Counted from the stretch's first letter, positions 24,136-33,714 are shown. The stretch: DNA of 64,000 nucleotides from DGNJ01 sp002388905 (GCA_036843405.1 DAITSJ010000001.1:248001-312000), one strand, 5' to 3'. Program-made: numbers and translations. Notes: generated by a model not told the origin, from the sequence alone.

Positions 24136-25980
24136 ATGACAGCACTACCGGTCATAGTCGGTTACGGCGGCATCAATGCCGCCGGACGAAGCTCGTTCGA
24201 TCAGGGCTATCGGCGCATGGTCCTGGAAAGCCTGTCGGCCGCCGACCGGGACAAGACCCTGTCCGGCCTGGCTGCGCTGATGAACCTGGAAGGGGAATCC
24301 GCGGGGCTTGCGGAGCGCGTAACCCTGGGTACCCTGATCCGCCGGATCGAGGACAGCGCGTTCGATCCCGATGCGGCGCCCTGGAACAGTGCCCTGTCCG
24401 TATCGGCCGCGGACGGCGGCATGTCTTTCCGCCTACGACGGCGCAACCTGCCGGAGACGCTCCCCGACAACTGGCAGGTCCGTGAGCTGGATGGCGGCAA
24501 GGTGGAAGTGACCATTCACGGCCAGCAACGCATGTACGTGCCCGATTGCAAACCCTTTCCCGTCAAGGCCGCCGGCCAGCTGCCCACCGGCTTCGATCCG
24601 GGCGCCCTGTACAACTCCCGCTCCCAGCCCCGGGGCCTGCACATGGCGGTAATGGGTGCTTCCGATGCTCTCAACGCCATGGGTATCGACTGGCAGCACA
24701 TCTGTCAGCAGGTGCGCCCCGATCAGGTGGGCATGTACGCCAGCAGCATTTTCGGCCAGTTGAGCGAGGAAGGGCTGGGCGGCATGCTCAAGGCCCGCTG
24801 GCTGGGTGCCCGGCCCACTTCCAAGCAGGTGCCCATGGGCCTCAATACCATGCCCGCGGACTTCATCAACGCCTATGTCTTGGGCAGCATCGGCCACACC
24901 GAGGCCGTTGCCGGCGCCTGCGCCACCTACCTGTACAATTTGCATGCGGCGGTCAGGGACATTACCGCCGGGCGGCGGCGGGTCGCCATTGTCGGCACCA
25001 GCGAAGCCCCGGTGACGGTGGAGCTCCTGGAGGGTTTCATGAACATGAGTGCTCTGGCCACCGACGAGGCCATGGCCAGGCTCGATGGTATCGACAATCC
25101 CGATCCCCGCCGCTACAGCCGCCCTTTCTGCGGCAATGCCGGCTTTGTCATGGGAGAATCGAGCCAGTACACCATCCTCATGGACGACAGCCTTGCCGTG
25201 TCGCTGGGCGCGGATATCCACGGCGCCGTGCCCGCTGTCCATATCAATGCCGACGGCATCAAGAAATCCATTTCCAGTCCGGGACCCGGCAATTACCTCA
25301 CCTTTGCCAGATCCGTGGCCCTGGCCCGGTCCATACTGGGGTCCGAGGCGGTGCAGCGTCATAGTCTGGTCATGGCCCATGGCTCCAGTACGCCCCAGAA
25401 CAGGGTGACGGAATCCCGGATTTTTGACCGGGTGGCCGAAGCCTTCGATATTACCGACTGGCCGGTTTGCGCCGTCAAAGCCTACCTCGGCCATACCATG
25501 GCCAGTGCCAGCGGCGACCAGCTGGTGGCCGCCATTGGTGCCATGCGTCACGGCCTGGTACCGGGCATCAAGACCGCCGACCGCCTCGCCGACGATATTT
25601 ACGGCGACCGCCTGGCGATTCCCCTGGGCGACCTGGATCGGCGCGACCGCTCTCTGGAGGCCGCCTTCATCAACGCCAAGGGCTTCGGCGGCAACAATGC
25701 CACCGGGGTGCTGCTCTCGCCGGCGCGAACCGAAGCCATGCTCGAGCGCCGCCACAGCCATGTCTGGCGCGAGTACTGCGCCCGCCGGGAACATACCCGG
25801 GACACCGCCCTGACTTACGAAACAGCGGCGGACCGGGGCGATTTGCGCGTCAACTACCGTTTCGGCGACGGCCTGATCGATGAAGACAGCGTGACAATCG
25901 GCCGGGACAAAGTCGAGGTGCCGGGCTTTGGTCACCCCTTGTCTCTGGATCTGCCCAATCCCTACGACGATATGTGCTGA
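24136..25980 (+). CDS. fabY: Beta-ketoacyl-ACP synthase FabY
   Basis: A protein of 614 residues, long for a ketoacyl synthase, and with the N-terminus LPVIVGYGGINAAGRSSFDQG that characterises the Pseudomonas FabY group. The catalytic triad is seen as Cys in GACATYLYNL (about 261), His in AHGSSTPQNR (about 414) and His in AYLGHTMASASGDQ (about 452). FabY condenses acetyl-CoA with malonyl-ACP to start fatty acid synthesis and can replace FabH. Family knowledge is from P. aeruginosa. It is a monocistronic-looking gene divergent from the GlxA-type regulator. Confidence 0.88.
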   Translation: MTALPVIVGYGGINAAGRSSFDQGYRRMVLESLSAADRDKTLSGLAALMNLEGESAGLAERVTLGTLIRRIEDSAFDPDAAPWNSALSVSAADGGMSFRLRRRNLPETLPDNWQVRELDGGKVEVTIHGQQRMYVPDCKPFPVKAAGQLPTGFDPGALYNSRSQPRGLHMAVMGASDALNAMGIDWQHICQQVRPDQVGMYASSIFGQLSEEGLGGMLKARWLGARPTSKQVPMGLNTMPADFINAYVLGSIGHTEAVAGACATYLYNLHAAVRDITAGRRRVAIVGTSEAPVTVELLEGFMNMSALATDEAMARLDGIDNPDPRRYSRPFCGNAGFVMGESSQYTILMDDSLAVSLGADIHGAVPAVHINADGIKKSISSPGPGNYLTFARSVALARSILGSEAVQRHSLVMAHGSSTPQNRVTESRIFDRVAEAFDITDWPVCAVKAYLGHTMASASGDQLVAAIGAMRHGLVPGIKTADRLADDIYGDRLAIPLGDLDRRDRSLEAAFINAKGFGGNNATGVLLSPARTEAMLERRHSHVWREYCARREHTRDTALTYETAADRGDLRVNYRFGDGLIDEDSVTIGRDKVEVPGFGHPLSLDLPNPYDDMC

Positions 25981-26143
25981 CGGTCCCGGCCGATAAAAAC
26001 CCTTTTATCTGTTTTTGGAAACAGCGAAAATAGCGCTCTCTCGATCGCTGCTCCGGCGCCGGGCGGTGTCCTTGACCCGGGCCCGGTCGCGTTCCGGCGG
26101 TGATCTGTCTTTCAGCACGCACAGCGCATTAAGGACAACGTCA

Positions 26144-28063
26144 TTGACTGATTCGGCCGTTGACGACAACTGGACCTCCGAGGAATCGGCGGACTACTAC
26201 GCGATTCGCGAATGGGGTGCGGGACTTTTCGATGTCTCGCCCCAGGGGGAGGTCACGGTAACGGTTGCCGGCAAGGACAAAGCCACCGCGGTATCGTTGC
26301 TCGATATCGCCGAGGGTCTCCAGCAGCGGGACTTGGCCATGCCGGTACTGCTGCGGGTGGAAAATCACCTGGATGCCGCTATCTCGCAGATCAATGAAAC
26401 CTTCGCCAATGCCATCGGGGTAACCGGCTACCGCGGGGTTTACCGGGGCGTGTTTCCCATCAAGGTCAACCAGCAAAGCCACATCATCGAGGAGATCGCC
26501 CGCTTCGGCGAGCGCTATCACCATGGTCTCGAGGCGGGCAGCAAGGCGGAGCTGCTGGTGGCCATGTCCACCCTGCGGGACCGGGAAAGCCTCATTGTCT
26601 GTAACGGTTACAAGGATGCCGAGTTTATCGACCTGGGCCTGCGCGCCCGGCAGTTGGGCATGCCCTGTTTCTTCGTGGTGGAGACCCCCGAGGAAATGTC
26701 CCTGATCATCGAGCGCAGCCAGCTGCTGGATGTGGAGCCCCTGATAGGCGTGCGCCTGAAACTGGGCACCAAGGTGGACGGTCACTGGAGCGAGGACAGC
26801 GGCGACCGCAGCCTGTTCGGCCTTAACACCCAGCAACTGATCGAGGCGGTGGACCGGCTCAAGGGCGCGGGCATGCTCCACTGCCTGCGCCTGTTGCACT
26901 TCCACCTGGGCTCCCAGATTCCCAATATCCAGAATATCCGGGCCGGCATTCTCGAGGCCTGCCGCTACTACATCGACCTGATCGAGGAAGGGGCGCCCCT
27001 GGGATACCTGGACCTGGGCGGGGGCCTGGCGGTGGATTACGACGGCTCCCGGGGCGGCAGCATGCAGAGTCGCAACTACACCCTGGAGGAATACTGCGTC
27101 GACGTGGTGGAGGCCATTCAGGAGTGCCTCGATCCGGAACAGGTCCCCCACCCGACCATCATCACCGAGTCGGGTCGGGCCACCGTGGCCTACACCTCGG
27201 TGCTGCTTTTCAACATTCTCAACGTCAGCGATTTCGAGCCGGTCAGCCTGCCGGAAAAGCTGCCGGAGGGTGCACCCGAGCAGGTTCGCAACCTGGCCGC
27301 GCTATTCGACAACATCTCCCTGAAAAACCTCCAGGAGTGCTACAACGACGCCGTCTATTACCGGGAATCCCTGCGCGAACACTTTCGCCGGGGCGAGGTC
27401 AACCTGCGCATGCGCTCCGTGGGGGAAAACCTGTGCCTGGCGGTACTCCAGAAAATTTCCAGATTGATCCCCGAGCTGGATCGGGTGCCGGTTCGCCTCG
27501 AGAATCTCACCGAGCAACTGGCGGATATCTACTACGGCAATTTCAGCGTCTTCCAGTCCCTGCCGGATTTCTGGGCCATCGGCCAGAGCTTCCCGGTGAT
27601 GCCCATTCACCGGCTCAATGAACGTCCCACCCGGGAGGCGGTGATCGCCGATCTGACCTGCGATTGCGACGGTAAAATCGACCGGTTCGCCCACCCGGAA
27701 GGTGAGAAGCGCACCCTGCTGCTGCATCCTCTCGAGAAAGACCGGGAGTATCTGCTGGCGGTCTTCCTCGTCGGTGCGTATCAGGAGACCCTGGGGGACC
27801 TGCACAATCTGTTCGGCGATACCAATGTTGCCAGTGTCCGCATCAATGGTGACGGCAACTTCGATTTCGTCCACGAACTGCACGGCGATACCATTGCCGA
27901 TGTGCTCAGCTATGTGGAATACGAGCCGGATTACCTGTTCCGGCGCTTCCGGGAGACGGCGGAGGACGCGGTCCGCGACGGCCGGATCTCGGTGGCCGAA
28001 CGCCAGAAGATGCTCGGCGCTTTCAACGAGAGCCTGCGCGGCTACACTTACTTCGAACGCTAA
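26144..28063 (+). CDS. speA: Biosynthetic arginine decarboxylase
   Basis: A PLP enzyme making agmatine from arginine, 639 residues from a TTG start at 26144, preceded by AAGGA with 8-base spacing; this matches the usual length of 630-660. The PLP lysine is in GVFPIKVNQQ near residue 107. LHFHLGSQIPN, LDLGGGLAVDYDG and ESGRATVAYTSVL (substrate side) are conserved, and the C-terminal Cys-containing SVGENLCLAVLQ/LTCDCDGKID region is present. A fold-III decarboxylase of this type works as a tetramer. It is followed 27 bases later by the carboxy(nor)spermidine dehydrogenase gene, so it supplies the polyamine route. Confidence 0.95.
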   Translation: MTDSAVDDNWTSEESADYYAIREWGAGLFDVSPQGEVTVTVAGKDKATAVSLLDIAEGLQQRDLAMPVLLRVENHLDAAISQINETFANAIGVTGYRGVYRGVFPIKVNQQSHIIEEIARFGERYHHGLEAGSKAELLVAMSTLRDRESLIVCNGYKDAEFIDLGLRARQLGMPCFFVVETPEEMSLIIERSQLLDVEPLIGVRLKLGTKVDGHWSEDSGDRSLFGLNTQQLIEAVDRLKGAGMLHCLRLLHFHLGSQIPNIQNIRAGILEACRYYIDLIEEGAPLGYLDLGGGLAVDYDGSRGGSMQSRNYTLEEYCVDVVEAIQECLDPEQVPHPTIITESGRATVAYTSVLLFNILNVSDFEPVSLPEKLPEGAPEQVRNLAALFDNISLKNLQECYNDAVYYRESLREHFRRGEVNLRMRSVGENLCLAVLQKISRLIPELDRVPVRLENLTEQLADIYYGNFSVFQSLPDFWAIGQSFPVMPIHRLNERPTREAVIADLTCDCDGKIDRFAHPEGEKRTLLLHPLEKDREYLLAVFLVGAYQETLGDLHNLFGDTNVASVRINGDGNFDFVHELHGDTIADVLSYVEYEPDYLFRRFRETAEDAVRDGRISVAERQKMLGAFNESLRGYTYFER

Positions 28064-28090
28064 ATCCTAAACCCGAGCGGGAGCTTAACC

Positions 28091-29287
28091 ATGTCCAAAG
28101 TGGTCATTATCGGCGCCGGCGGTGTCGGCGGCGTGGTCACCCACAAGTGCGCCCAGTTGCCGGATGTCTTTCAGGAGATCGTGCTGGCCAGCCGCACCGA
28201 ATCCAAGTGCCGTGCCATCGCCGAGCAGGTGCCCAGGGCCATTCGTACCGCGCCCATCGATGCCGACAATGTACCCGAACTCTCCGCCTTTCTCGCCTCG
28301 GAGAAGCCTGATCTGGTGATCAACGTGGCTCTGCCCTACCAGGACCTGCACATCATGGACGCCTGCCTCAATGCCGGCGTCCATTACCTGGATACCGCCA
28401 ACTACGAACCGCCGGATACCGCCAGGTTCGAATACAGTTGGCAGTGGGCCTACCGGGAGAAGTTTGAAAAAGCCGGTCTCACGGCCCTTCTTGGTTCCGG
28501 CTTCGATCCCGGCGCCACCAACGTCTTTACCGCCTACCTGGCCAGGCACTATTTCGACGAGATCCATACCCTCGATATCATCGACGTCAATGGCGGCGAG
28601 CACGGCTATCCCTTTGCGACCAATTTCAATCCGGAGATCAATATCCGGGAAGTCACCGCCGAATGCCGGCATTGGGAAGACGGCCGGTTTGTTGCCACCC
28701 CGGCCATGTCCACAAGGCAATCCTTCGCCTGTCCGGAGGGCGTGGGCACATACAATATCTACCGCATGTATCACGAGGAACTGGAATCCCTGGCCCAGAA
28801 CTTCCCCAGTCTCAAGAAGGCCCAGTTCTGGATGAGTTTCGGCGACAGTTACCTGAAACACCTCGAAGTGCTGCAGAACGTGGGCATGACCGGTATCGAG
28901 CCGGTGGCATTCGAGGGCCGGGAGATTGTCCCTATCCAGTTTCTGAAAGCCCTGCTGCCGGACCCCGCCACCCTGGGACCCCGCACCCGGGGAAAAACCT
29001 GCATCGGCTGCGTGGTCACCGGCGTCAAGGACGGCAAAGAGAAAACCGCCTATGTCTACAATATCAAGGATCATCAGGACTGTTATCAGGAGGTGAAGTC
29101 CCAGGCCATTTCCTACACCACCGGCGTTCCCGCCATGATCGGTGCCAAGCTGATACTGGAGGGGAAATGGCGGCGGCCGGGGGTCTGGAATATGGAGCAG
29201 ATGGACCCGGATCCCTTCATGGAGGACATGAACAAACACGGGCTGCCCTGGACAGTGATTGAGGATCCTGGGTTCAATTTGCTTTAA
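28091..29287 (+). CDS. Carboxynorspermidine/carboxyspermidine dehydrogenase
   Basis: A protein of 398 residues of the saccharopine-dehydrogenase family. The Rossmann motif GAGGVGGVVTHKC lies at residues 8-20; other conserved segments are VINVALPYQDLHIMDACL, GVHYLDTANYEP and LLGSGFDPGATNVF. The enzyme condenses putrescine (or diaminopropane) with aspartate semialdehyde to give carboxyspermidine or carboxynorspermidine, using NADPH. The neighbouring nspC and speA support this assignment over lysine biosynthesis. A GGGAG sequence precedes the ATG. Confidence 0.9.
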   Translation: MSKVVIIGAGGVGGVVTHKCAQLPDVFQEIVLASRTESKCRAIAEQVPRAIRTAPIDADNVPELSAFLASEKPDLVINVALPYQDLHIMDACLNAGVHYLDTANYEPPDTARFEYSWQWAYREKFEKAGLTALLGSGFDPGATNVFTAYLARHYFDEIHTLDIIDVNGGEHGYPFATNFNPEINIREVTAECRHWEDGRFVATPAMSTRQSFACPEGVGTYNIYRMYHEELESLAQNFPSLKKAQFWMSFGDSYLKHLEVLQNVGMTGIEPVAFEGREIVPIQFLKALLPDPATLGPRTRGKTCIGCVVTGVKDGKEKTAYVYNIKDHQDCYQEVKSQAISYTTGVPAMIGAKLILEGKWRRPGVWNMEQMDPDPFMEDMNKHGLPWTVIEDPGFNLL

Positions 29288-29335
29288 CCAGCATCCTCAG
29301 GCGGGGAAGTGGGCGCTCACTATGTAGCGCTTTGG

Positions 29336-29806
29336 CTAGTGATAGCGATGCCCTGCCGGGGCTTTCTCCCCTTCCTCGTCGGGTAGCAGGAAATCGAGCT
29401 GCTTGAGCTCGCCGGCGAGCTGGGTCATGGCTTCCTGGGCGGTGGCGGTGAAGAGGGCGAACTGGGCCTCGGTCATGCCGGCGCCGGTCAGGAAGGTGGC
29501 ACCGGCGATCAGTTGCGGCATGGCATCGTCGACCACGTCCGGAAACAACTTGAGGATCGGGTAGTTTGCGTTCAGGTGGCCAAGGTCCGCCGCAATGGGC
29601 AACAGGGCCGTGGGACGGATAAGGTACTCGGTGCTGATCAGCAGGCCCCACTCCTCCACCAGCAGGCGGCTTTCCACCACGCCCTCCAGACCCTGGAGTT
29701 CACTCAGGTGCAGGCCGTGGCACTGCCCGCACAGGTAGTGATCGACGCCGGCGTTGTGCATCCAGCTTTTGATGGTTGCGGGGTCCAGGGGTGACTTTTC
29801 AATCAT
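29336..29806 (-). CDS. YbjN-like domain protein (putative)
   Basis: A protein of 156 residues without signal peptide. The order of short strands and helices (VESRLLVEEWGLLISTEYLIRPTALLPIAADLGHLNANYPILKLFP… LTGAGMTEAQFALFT) resembles YbjN/type III chaperone-like folds. A Cys pair CGQC sits near residues 26-29. It is on the strand opposite to the polyamine genes that flank it, so it interrupts their unit. The assignment is by pattern only; the function is unknown. Confidence 0.5.
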   Translation of the reverse strand: MIEKSPLDPATIKSWMHNAGVDHYLCGQCHGLHLSELQGLEGVVESRLLVEEWGLLISTEYLIRPTALLPIAADLGHLNANYPILKLFPDVVDDAMPQLIAGATFLTGAGMTEAQFALFTATAQEAMTQLAGELKQLDFLLPDEEGEKAPAGHRYH

Positions 29807-30006
29807 GGTGGCGATCCGTTTGGGGTGCTGACGATTCAGGCCGCGAATTTTACGCCTTTAGCGACCGCGGCCCAAATCTATTTGTGGCTAACTGCTATTT
29901 GCTTTAGCGGCGCAATGAGCCGTCTATAATGGCGGCGCTATTGCAGGGAGAGGTTGTCCACGGAGAGGACAATGGCTTCCATCCAATCGACAGCAGAGGT
30001 TTCCGT

Positions 30007-31185
30007 TTGAAAGCAATCAGTTTTCAAAATTTTGACCCCGCCCGTGTCCCTTCTCCGTGTTTTGTGGTGGATGTCGCCGCGGTGGAGGAAAACCTGAAAA
30101 CCCTCAACCGGGTGCAGGAGGCCAGCGGTGCGAAAATACTGGCGGCCCTGAAGGCGTTTTCCCTCTGGCGGCTCGGGCCTCTCACGGGCCGGTACCTGTC
30201 CGGCACCTGTGCCAGCGGTTTGCATGAGGCCCGGCTGGGGCATGAGGAATACGGCGGCGAGGTGCATGTCTTTTCCGCTGCTTACAGTGAGGCGGATTTG
30301 CGTCGGCTTCTGGCGTTTGCTGACCACCTGGTGTTCAACTCCATCGAGCAATGGTTGCGTTTCCGGCCGTTGGCCCGAGAGGCAAAAGCGCGCCGTCCCG
30401 AACTGCACTTCGGCCTGCGCATCAACCCGGAGCATTCGGAGGGCACAGTGCCCCTTTACGACCCCTGCGCGCCGGGCTCGCGGCTGGGCATCCCCCTTTC
30501 GGAATTCCAGCGGCACGAGGGCAGCGACTTTCTCGACGGCATTACCGGCCTGCATTTCCACACGCTCTGTGAGCAGGATTTCCCGCCGCTGGAGAGAACC
30601 CTGAAAGCGGTGGAGGAAAAATTCGCGGACTACCTGGCGCGCATGGAGTGGGTGAATTTTGGCGGCGGCCACCATATCACCCGACCCGACTACCAGGTGG
30701 AGCGACTGATCGACGCTGTCCGTTCCTTCGCTTCCCGTTATGGCGTGCAGGTTTACCTGGAGCCCGGCGAGGCGGTGGCGATCCACACCGGCGTGCTGGT
30801 GGCGGAAGTGCTCGACACCCCGTTCAGCAGTGTGCACCAGGCGATTCTCGACACCTCGGCCACCTGCCATATGCCCGATACCCTGGAAATGCCCTACCGG
30901 CCCGATATCTTCGGTGCCGGGGAACCCGGCGAACAGGCCCATACCTATCGGCTGGGCGGCATGACCTGCCTGGCCGGTGACGTAATCGGCGACTACAGCT
31001 TTACCGAGCCCCTCCTTCCGGGCCGGCGCCTGATGTTCGACGACATGGCCCATTACACCATGGTCAAGACCAGTACTTTCAACGGCGTGGGCCTGCCCGC
31101 CATCGCCCTGTGGGATTCCCGTACCGGCGAGGTGGAAGTAATCCGGGAGTTCGGTTACGCCGACTTCCGCAATCGCCTCTCCTGA
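30007..31185 (+). CDS. nspC: Carboxynorspermidine decarboxylase
   Basis: A fold-type III PLP decarboxylase of 392 residues that converts carboxy(nor)spermidine to (nor)spermidine. The PLP lysine is in LAALKAFSL near residue 49; LHFHTLCEQDF, NFGGGHHITRPDY and YLEPGEAVAIHTG are family features. Further on are the CLAGDVIGDY and DDMAHYTMVKTSTFNG segments that bind the substrate across the dimer. TTG 30007 is chosen because AGAGG lies 7 bases upstream and the next sequence (KAISFQNFDPARVPSPCFV) matches the usual N-terminus; no ATG is suitable. With the dehydrogenase upstream it forms an S-adenosylmethionine-decarboxylase-independent spermidine route. Confidence 0.92.
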   Translation: MKAISFQNFDPARVPSPCFVVDVAAVEENLKTLNRVQEASGAKILAALKAFSLWRLGPLTGRYLSGTCASGLHEARLGHEEYGGEVHVFSAAYSEADLRRLLAFADHLVFNSIEQWLRFRPLAREAKARRPELHFGLRINPEHSEGTVPLYDPCAPGSRLGIPLSEFQRHEGSDFLDGITGLHFHTLCEQDFPPLERTLKAVEEKFADYLARMEWVNFGGGHHITRPDYQVERLIDAVRSFASRYGVQVYLEPGEAVAIHTGVLVAEVLDTPFSSVHQAILDTSATCHMPDTLEMPYRPDIFGAGEPGEQAHTYRLGGMTCLAGDVIGDYSFTEPLLPGRRLMFDDMAHYTMVKTSTFNGVGLPAIALWDSRTGEVEVIREFGYADFRNRLS

Positions 31186-31215
31186 GCGTGGGGGCGCCCC
31201 AGGAATGACCGGGTA

Positions 31216-31265
31216 TTGATTTGCATCAACATATAAAAAGTTGCATATGTTTCTATAATGCAACT
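31216..31265 (+). promoter_or_regulatory. Candidate promoter/operator of the P450 gene cluster
   Basis: Two inverted repeats lie in the leader: TTGATTTGCATCAA (31216-31229) and AGTTGCAT…ATGCAACT (31239-31246 and 31258-31265). The second overlaps a consensus -10 hexamer TATAAT at 31254-31259. The core TTGCAT occurs twice directly and once inverted. The start codon follows about 70 bases downstream. This looks like a regulator site covering a promoter; the regulator is not in the window. Confidence 0.5.
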
Positions 31266-31333
31266 ATGCGACAGGTGAACTATTCGCTGATCAGAAAAAA
31301 TTTTTATATGAAGAGTTTCCAGGAGGTCCCAGA

Positions 31334-32551
31334 ATGAGCGCCGAAGCCCAAAACCAGCAGGATTTTGTCAAGTTCGATCCTTTTTCCACGGAGTTTCGCT
31401 CGGACCCAGCCGCTTATCATAAGCAGCTACTGAATCATTCGCCTGGCTTTATGGTCATGGAGGGCGATGTTCCTTCCGCCTATGTGGCCAAATTCGACCA
31501 GTGCCTCGAGGTGCTGGGTGACTGGCAGCGCTTTTCCAGCGTCAAGCCGCCCAACCTGCCGGGTATGCAGCGCGTGGATTTTTTCAACGGCCAGCCGGTG
31601 ATGAACTACTCGGATCCCCCCGAGCACGATCGCCGCCGTCGTGTGGTGAATCCGGCGTTCTCGCCGGGCCGGGTCCGGCAGTTGTCCGAGGCGACGGATC
31701 GGATCATTGATCAGTTGCTGACGCCGATCGAGCGGGGGCAGGCTTTTGACGGCTTCAAGGAAGTGGCCAACCCGCTGGCGGTCAGGGTGCTGTTCGATGA
31801 ATTCCTGGGAATCCCCCCGGAAGACCAGGGCATCTTTTTCGAATTCGCCTCGACTTTCTATATGCTCGACGATTTGAAGCCCGGCGACCCGAAGCCCCCG
31901 GAATACCTGGCGGCCTGGGCAAAGGGCGAACAAGTCTGCCGCCGGTTGCTGAACGAGGCCAGGGAAGGCGGGAAGAAGAATGTGCTGGGCCTGATTGCCG
32001 CGGCCTCCGAGAGCGGTGATCTCTCCGACGCCGAAATGATGGCGATGGTCTGCGTACTGTTTACCGGCGGGGTTCCCACGGTCAGCGCCATGTCGGCTTC
32101 CGCCCTGCATTACCTCGCGGCAAACCCGGATATTGCCGAGCGGATCCGCCAGGATGAATCACTGGCCAAGCCGTTTGTGGAAGAGACGTTCCGCATCGAT
32201 GCGCCGGTGACCCTGGTCATGCGCTTCTGCACGGAGGATACGAAAATCGGCGACCAGGTGATCAACAAGGGGATGCCGGTTTATACCATGATCTCGGTGG
32301 CCAACCGGGATCCGGATCAATACGACAACCCGACGGAATTCAATATCGACCGGGAAAAGATGCAGCACCTGGCCTTCGGCAAGGGGACGCATGTCTGTGT
32401 CGGCAACTCCATCTCCCGCATGGTAATCCCCAAGCTGGTGGCCGTGGCGGTGAAGCGGTTCCCGGACCTCAAGGCAGATCCCTCGAAGGCAGGTTCCTGG
32501 TTGACCACGCCGCGCTCCCGGCACCGGGACGCCGTGCCACTGATCGCGTAG
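31334..32551 (+). CDS. Cytochrome P450 with unusual I-helix
   Basis: A soluble bacterial-type P450 of 405 residues. The heme loop FGKGTHVCVG has the Cys ligand near residue 355, and the K-helix ExxR is ETFR near 284. The I-helix reads LFTGGVPTVSAM, where the usual acid before the conserved Thr (AGxE/DT) is replaced by Pro. That residue normally helps proton delivery to the oxygen complex, so the chemistry may differ from ordinary hydroxylation. No ferredoxin or reductase gene is nearby. AGGAGG 8-13 bases upstream supports ATG 31334. It is the first gene of the 16-kb same-strand block. Confidence 0.9.
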   Translation: MSAEAQNQQDFVKFDPFSTEFRSDPAAYHKQLLNHSPGFMVMEGDVPSAYVAKFDQCLEVLGDWQRFSSVKPPNLPGMQRVDFFNGQPVMNYSDPPEHDRRRRVVNPAFSPGRVRQLSEATDRIIDQLLTPIERGQAFDGFKEVANPLAVRVLFDEFLGIPPEDQGIFFEFASTFYMLDDLKPGDPKPPEYLAAWAKGEQVCRRLLNEAREGGKKNVLGLIAAASESGDLSDAEMMAMVCVLFTGGVPTVSAMSASALHYLAANPDIAERIRQDESLAKPFVEETFRIDAPVTLVMRFCTEDTKIGDQVINKGMPVYTMISVANRDPDQYDNPTEFNIDREKMQHLAFGKGTHVCVGNSISRMVIPKLVAVAVKRFPDLKADPSKAGSWLTTPRSRHRDAVPLIA

Positions 32552-32695
32552 CGTTAAAGTCCCGGGCGCGGTGCCAGCCGATCATCCCGGCACTATAATG
32601 GCCGTTGATGCGGTGCGTTCTGCCGGCGGGATTTAACCGGGGGATGCCTGCCGCATGTCCCCCCTTTGCGCGACCCGGAAATTCCGGAGGCCGGT

Positions 32696-33637
32696 ATGCG
32701 AGCAGTGATTCTGGATGCGGCGACCCTGGGAGACGACATCGACCTCTCGACGATTCGGGAGGCCGTCGGAAACCTTGCGGTCTACTCCAACAGTAGCGCC
32801 ACCCAGGCGGTGGAGCGTCTTGGCGGCGCGCGGATAGCGCTGGTCAATAAGGTAGTGCTGGATGAAGCCGCTCTGTCCGCCCTGCCCGGGTTGGAATTGA
32901 TCTGTGTGCTGGCCACCGGCACCAACAATATCGACCGGCGCGCGGCGCAACGGATGGGCATACGGGTGGCCAACGTCACCGGCTACGGAACCGCCAGTGT
33001 CGCCCAGCACACCCTCATGCTGATGCTGGCACTGGCCGCCCGGTTGCCCTGTTATCAGCGGGATGTCGCCGCCGGGGCTTGGCAGAACGCGGATATCTTC
33101 TGCCTCCTGGATCACCGTACCATGCAGCTCGAAGGCAAGCGCCTGGTGGTTGTCGGGCAGGGGACCATCGGCGCCCGGGTGGGCAGCCTGGCGCAGGGCC
33201 TGGGCATGGAGGTGGACTACGCCGCCCGGCCCGGCAATGAGCGAGGTGACCCGCGGCCTTCCCTCAACGAACTGGCCCGGAATGCGGACGTACTCAGCCT
33301 GCACTGTCCCCTCACCGAAGCCACCCGCCATCTGGTGAACGAAAGCCTGCTCGACCGGTTCCAACCCGGCGCGTTACTGATCAACTGTGCCCGCGGCGGC
33401 ATCGTCGACGAAGAAGCAGCCCTCGCCGCCCTCAGGGAAGGGCGTCTTGGCGGCCTGGCCGTGGATGTCCTCCCGGAAGAGCCGCCCCGGCGGGGACACC
33501 CCTTGCTGGATGCCCTGCCCGAGCCACTCAACCTGATAGTCACCCCCCATAATGCCTGGATCGCACCCGAAGCCCGGCAACGCATTGTGGATCTGACGGC
33601 TGACACGATTCGGGCATTTCTCCATCAGCGTGGCTGA
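32696..33637 (+). CDS. D-2-hydroxyacid dehydrogenase (glycerate/hydroxypyruvate reductase-like)
   Basis: A protein of 313 residues of the D-isomer-specific 2-hydroxyacid dehydrogenase family. The NAD motif is VVVGQGTIGARV near residue 147; CARGGIVDEEAA carries the catalytic Arg, AVDVLPEEPP the Glu, and VTPHNAWIA the His. The middle sequence LATGTNNIDRRAA and GTASVAQHTLMLML is most like glycerate dehydrogenases (HprA). GGAGG lies upstream of ATG 32696. The substrate could be hydroxypyruvate or a related 2-ketoacid of the neighbouring cluster. It lies 144 bases after the P450 gene. Confidence 0.85.
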   Translation: MRAVILDAATLGDDIDLSTIREAVGNLAVYSNSSATQAVERLGGARIALVNKVVLDEAALSALPGLELICVLATGTNNIDRRAAQRMGIRVANVTGYGTASVAQHTLMLMLALAARLPCYQRDVAAGAWQNADIFCLLDHRTMQLEGKRLVVVGQGTIGARVGSLAQGLGMEVDYAARPGNERGDPRPSLNELARNADVLSLHCPLTEATRHLVNESLLDRFQPGALLINCARGGIVDEEAALAALREGRLGGLAVDVLPEEPPRRGHPLLDALPEPLNLIVTPHNAWIAPEARQRIVDLTADTIRAFLHQRG

Positions 33638-33694
33638 AAACCCCAAACCCGGTTCCTTTCCGGCCCAGGGTATTGAGGCCGATTGAGAATTTGC

Positions 33695-33714
33695 GATAAG
33701 CTGGATGGCTTATC
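33695..33714. promoter_or_regulatory. Inverted repeat GATAAGC-N6-GCTTATC
   Basis: A perfect 7-bp inverted repeat with a 6-base spacer, in the 214-base gap upstream of the first molybdopterin oxidoreductase gene. The symmetry and position suit an operator; no T-run follows, so a terminator is less likely. Confidence 0.4.
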
